Made by a program: the position numbers and the translations under genes. 64,000 nt of DNA from Bacillus sp. NTK034 (lineage in GTDB: Bacteria; Bacillota; Bacilli; Bacillales; Cytobacillaceae), in assembly GCF_017303275.1 (NCBI RefSeq), contig NZ_JAFKOJ010000010.1, forward strand, positions 62,001 through 126,000, in the 5' to 3' direction. This document shows, piece after piece, positions 60,991 to 64,000 of this stretch. The first letter of the stretch is position 1. Every line of letters starts with the position of its first letter. The notes under the pieces are model-generated. The model was not told the origin of the DNA. It worked only from the letters and a program-made list of their open reading frames with translations, and ran no database searches.

Positions 60991-62069
60991 TAATTTCCCA
61001 CCCCAGTTTGCCTAACTGCAATTTTGGTATTTACCTCATATGTCATATTAGGATATATCCGATCGTAAAAACTTTTTTCAGAATAATTTCTGTGATTTGC
61101 TTTATACACTCTTCCTATACCTAAAGGATCTACACCATTTGTTTGAAAATCCTTTAGAAGTAATTCAGCATCGTTTGAAATTGATTTCTGTAAGGCGGTT
61201 TTAAATAATTTAAGATCCTTTTCATCTTCTAAATTGATCCATTCAGGCAAAGCATCAAGTTCTACATCTAAATTTAGGCTAACTCTAACTTGTTCCCTGA
61301 GGTTCTCCTTTATGAATTTCACCTTGTGTTTTCCATAGTTTGTTCTGACCCCAATATTTGCTTTGTGTCCATGCATGTTGAGGTCAAAACTGTATACTCC
61401 CATTTTGTTTTTATCCGTCATTAATTTTAATAAGAAGGTTTCTTTTTCGGAAATCCTAAGTGCTAATTTTTCACCTCTAAAAATCCCCATACCATCGACT
61501 TTAATTTGCCCTTTAGAATCAACTGTAAGATTTGGAAAGGACATATCAATTCCACTGCCAAAAAACTGGTCATACATTACATGGGAGTTAGATTCAGGAA
61601 TTCCTTCATTTTCAATACTTTTATCAATCAAATTCATTAAGAATAGCGGACTCTCATTAAGTGTTTTATTTAGTATTAAATCTGGACTTCCATCTGTAAT
61701 GGCAATTCTTACTATGCCAATTTTTGGATCCTTACAGATGGGGTCTAATATGGAAGCTAAACCATCTCTGCTTAGTTGATCCCCAAATATCATTACCCTT
61801 ACTTGACCTATTTCAAAGGGAAATTGAGATTTATGGCTAAGCTCTTCCTGCAGGCTGGATGGATTTTTTGCGGCAGCTGTGATCAATACAGGTTTATCAC
61901 TCTCGGCATAATTTGGATAAACAGCACTTGCTTTTAGCAGCTCTTCTTCTTTGTCATATCCCACATTATGCATCAAAGAAATTTCATTAATTATATTGTG
62001 GGGTACACATCCAGCCAGGGTTAGAGCAAGAACAACAATACTCACTTTAAGAAATGTGTTATTCGTCAT
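60990..62069 (-). CDS. gerC: Ger(x)C-family spore germination lipoprotein
   Basis: A 359-residue precursor with signal peptide and lipobox LTLAGCVPHN. The Ger(x)C domains are visible: VGYDKEEELLKASAVYPNYA in domain 1, and the closing region WINLEDEKDLKLFKTALQKS followed by NGVDPLGIGRVYKANHRNY (the GIG motif). It anchors in the spore inner membrane and stabilises the A/B receptor. It overlaps gerA by 11 nt and touches gerB, so translation is coupled along the operon. Confidence 0.92.
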   Translation of the reverse strand: MTNNTFLKVSIVVLALTLAGCVPHNIINEISLMHNVGYDKEEELLKASAVYPNYAESDKPVLITAAAKNPSSLQEELSHKSQFPFEIGQVRVMIFGDQLSRDGLASILDPICKDPKIGIVRIAITDGSPDLILNKTLNESPLFLMNLIDKSIENEGIPESNSHVMYDQFFGSGIDMSFPNLTVDSKGQIKVDGMGIFRGEKLALRISEKETFLLKLMTDKNKMGVYSFDLNMHGHKANIGVRTNYGKHKVKFIKENLREQVRVSLNLDVELDALPEWINLEDEKDLKLFKTALQKSISNDAELLLKDFQTNGVDPLGIGRVYKANHRNYSEKSFYDRIYPNMTYEVNTKIAVRQTGVGN

Positions 62070-63573
62070 TAAGATCTACCTTCTTTTTGTTTCTCTCTTT
62101 TGGTGAATATTTAATTTTATCTTTAGGTCTCAAATAATCCGGCCTTTTGTTTAATTTGGTATAAGGGGGCCTTATGATACTATCCGCAAGACTATTGATG
62201 CGAAACGGGTGCAAAGGAACCATGTAAGGAGTATCAAATGATTTTAATTTAAACAAATGACAAAGCAGCACAACAAAGCCTACCATAATACCCAGCCCGC
62301 CCAGGAATGATGACATGATGATAAAGGGAAATCTTAATAATCTAATGGTGTTGGACATCACGATAGTTGGTGTTGTGAATGAAGCTAAGGCTGATAAAGC
62401 GACAATGATTAATAAAATATTACTTGTCAGTGCTGCCATTACAGCTGCCTGTCCAATGACAATACCGCCAACAATGCCCAATGTCTGTCCTACTTTAGTA
62501 GGCAATCGGGCTCCTGCCTCTCTTAATAATTCAATGGTCAATTCTAAAAAAAGAACTTCCAGCAGCGGCGGAAATGGAACGTTAGCTCTGGACTCTATTA
62601 GCGGACCCAGTAAATCCGCGGGAACCACCTCATAATGAAATGTCACAACCGCAACATAAATGGCGGAAGAAAAGATTGAAAAGATGATCGCAAGTATTCG
62701 AGTAAAACGGAAGAAAGACCCGATAATCCAGTTATAATAATAATCTTCAGATGAGAGAAAAAAATCGAAAATGGTAGTAGGCCCGGATACTGCGTATGGT
62801 GAACCATCACTAAAGATAACGACCTGGCCGGAAGTGAGTGAATAAGAAATTCGATCCAGCCTCTCAGAAGAAAAGTAAAGCGGAAAAGGAGTATAAGAAT
62901 TTTCCTTAATTAGCTGGATTAACGCAGATGTATCCCAAATAATATCAAAATCGATCTCAGAGAGCCTTTTCTTTACAAATTTTATATGCTGTTCATTTGT
63001 AATGCCATCTAAATAAACAATCATTACTCTTGTTTTTGACAGTGTGCCCAGCACAATCTCTTCAGTAGTTAATAAAGGAGATTTTACCTTAGTTCGAAGT
63101 AAAAGAATATTCGTATCAAGGCTCTCAACAAACCCTAATTTTGGACCGATAACATTAAATTCATTCTCAGTTTCGTTAGACTCTCTTATCCCTTTAGATA
63201 AATTGCTTACATTCACTAATAGACAATCTTCAGAGGTATTCTCAAATTTAATTAGGACATATCCCTGGTGAATTTTCTCTTCGATTTCTTTTGCTTCCTT
63301 TGTTCTGATAACCTCTTCAAGCGGCAGGCTGTTTTTAAATTGATTCATATCAAAAGCCTGGTCAGTCTTTTTTTCGCACTCATTAATATATGGAAGAAAT
63401 ACATGCTCCATCGTCTTGTGATCGATCAGTGAAGTGAAGTATAAAATGACTATCTGGACTCCGGAAAGACTTTTTTGAATTTCTTTAAAATCAGATGATT
63501 TTTTGGCTCTATTCACTATTTCGGCAGGTGCTTGATTTTCTGCAGGATTCAGATTGGTGTTTTCCATTTTCAT
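62059..63573 (-). CDS. gerA: Spore germination protein GerA subunit
   Basis: A 504-residue GerAA-family protein. The hydrophilic N-terminal domain (1-240) contains GVQIVILYFTSLIDHKTMEH and ends ...SERLDRISYSLTSGQVVIFS. The membrane half carries PFPPLLEVLFLELTIELLRE, RLPTKVGQTLGIVGGIVIGQ and a basic C-terminal tail (RPDYLRPKDKIKYSPKERNK). GerA subunits oligomerise into the ion channel of the germinant receptor. Start set at ATG 63573, ten nt behind TAGGAGT; the upstream ATG 63594 precedes that site. Expected to be transcribed in the forespore by sigma-G. Confidence 0.93.
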   Translation of the reverse strand: MKMENTNLNPAENQAPAEIVNRAKKSSDFKEIQKSLSGVQIVILYFTSLIDHKTMEHVFLPYINECEKKTDQAFDMNQFKNSLPLEEVIRTKEAKEIEEKIHQGYVLIKFENTSEDCLLVNVSNLSKGIRESNETENEFNVIGPKLGFVESLDTNILLLRTKVKSPLLTTEEIVLGTLSKTRVMIVYLDGITNEQHIKFVKKRLSEIDFDIIWDTSALIQLIKENSYTPFPLYFSSERLDRISYSLTSGQVVIFSDGSPYAVSGPTTIFDFFLSSEDYYYNWIIGSFFRFTRILAIIFSIFSSAIYVAVVTFHYEVVPADLLGPLIESRANVPFPPLLEVLFLELTIELLREAGARLPTKVGQTLGIVGGIVIGQAAVMAALTSNILLIIVALSALASFTTPTIVMSNTIRLLRFPFIIMSSFLGGLGIMVGFVVLLCHLFKLKSFDTPYMVPLHPFRINSLADSIIRPPYTKLNKRPDYLRPKDKIKYSPKERNKKKVDLNDE

Positions 63574-63594
63574 AAACAAATGTACTCCTAACAT

Positions 63595-63769
63595 GTGTTA
63601 CTACTTATTATTATTACTATCAAAAATTGTATGCACTTTAACATTTTTATTATGGCTGTATGTTTATTTGCACAATGTGGCCATATCTTTGAAAAAGAAA
63701 CGGAAATAATAGAAAATGAAAAGGACTTGATATATAACTGTATGATCATTTTTATTTAGGAGTGGGAAG
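63595..63769. other. Divergent promoter region of gerA operon and response-regulator gene
   Basis: AT-rich; no gene. It should contain a sigma-G promoter for gerA leftwards and a vegetative promoter for the response regulator rightwards. I could not pick convincing -35/-10 pairs. Confidence 0.3.
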
Positions 63770-64000
63770 ATGAGAGATATTTCGATCTTAATTGCGGATG
63801 ATGAGGAGGACATTGCTGATCTGATTGCCATCCATTTAGAAAAAGAAGGGTATCATGTTATTAAAGTTTCAGATGGACAAGAGGCTGTTCGTGTTGTCGG
63901 GACTCAACCGATTGATTTGCTGATTTTGGATATTATGATGCCGAAAATGGACGGATATGAAGTAACCCGCCGCATTCGCGAGCAGCATAACATGCCCATC
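63770..64000 (+). CDS. Response regulator, N-terminal receiver domain (cut by window edge)
   Basis: The first 77 residues are visible. ILIADDEEDIADLIAIHLEK has the acidic pair, LLILDIMMPKMDGYEV the phosphoacceptor Asp, and the frame runs off the window. The sequence type (EVTRRIREQHNMPI) is that of OmpR/PhoB-family regulators, so a winged-helix DNA-binding domain and a sensor kinase gene probably follow outside. TAGGAGT precedes the ATG by seven nt. Confidence 0.9.
   Translation, partial: MRDISILIADDEEDIADLIAIHLEKEGYHVIKVSDGQEAVRVVGTQPIDLLILDIMMPKMDGYEVTRRIREQHNMPI

Overview
The window looks like a chromosomal segment of an aerobic, endospore-forming, moderately AT-rich Bacillaceae. Shine-Dalgarno sites are strong (AAGGAGG type), a gerA-type spore germinant receptor operon is present, and FosB, YppC/DUF2515 and Bacillus-style small proteins occur. 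Several salt/osmolyte-related systems (two BCCT carriers, an ectoine-catabolism cluster, NhaC) and a squalene-hopene cyclase suggest a Cytobacillus/Mesobacillus/B. firmus-like soil or marine species; this species-level guess is inference. I saw no rRNA, tRNA, insertion sequence, prophage or CRISPR array.

Layout. 1-4966: a partial Cof-type HAD phosphatase, a GNAT acetyltransferase, three small proteins and a MutS2-like ATPase lacking the Smr nuclease. 5062-5316: a 40-41 bp minisatellite. 5343-6829: a flavin amine oxidase gene broken by an exact 14-bp tandem duplication. 7161-12187: a REC-AraC regulator, a BCCT carrier and a HAL/PAL-fold lyase that has lost the MIO-forming Ala-Ser-Gly. I read these three as a betaine (probably ergothioneine) uptake and degradation system. 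12298-13734: an NhaC antiporter. 14048-19955: a thiazole/oxazole-modified microcin (heterocycloanthracin/sonorensin family) cluster with a Cys/Phe-rich precursor ending in four CGGR units, an F-type leader-binding protein, a YcaO cyclodehydratase and a SagB-type dehydrogenase.

20292-25884: a string of single genes (nucleotidyltransferase, GNAT, FosB, DinB, PAS-GGDEF, HxlR) and a frameshifted NmrA-type oxidoreductase. 26381-33805: an AraC regulator, a tripartite TRAP transporter, and an overlapping trio (Gfo/Idh/MocA dehydrogenase, DUF993 aldolase-fold protein, sugar-phosphate isomerase) that probably takes up and degrades one carbohydrate-like acid. Two Bacillus-type palindromic repeats sit in its gaps. 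34147-34619: a decayed CaiB/BaiF gene.

34756-47209: an ectoine/hydroxyectoine catabolic region: EutB-like dehydratase, PucR regulator, then DoeA, EutC, a cystathionine-gamma-synthase-like PLP enzyme, DoeB-like M20 amidohydrolase, homoserine dehydrogenase, DoeC-like aldehyde dehydrogenase and a BCCT carrier. No DoeD-type transaminase is present. 47398-52923: squalene-hopene cyclase, YppC-like and CBO0543-like proteins, two tiny ORFs, a zinc-finger/HTH/DUF2087 regulator and a GIY-YIG protein. 52951-57837: a DAACS symporter, two tandem class 3 lipases of which the first has lost its catalytic serine, a Vgb-type streptogramin lyase and a small protein. 58491-64000: divergent Rrf2/AhpD-like genes, an Ohr protein, the gerA-gerC-gerB operon and the start of a response regulator.
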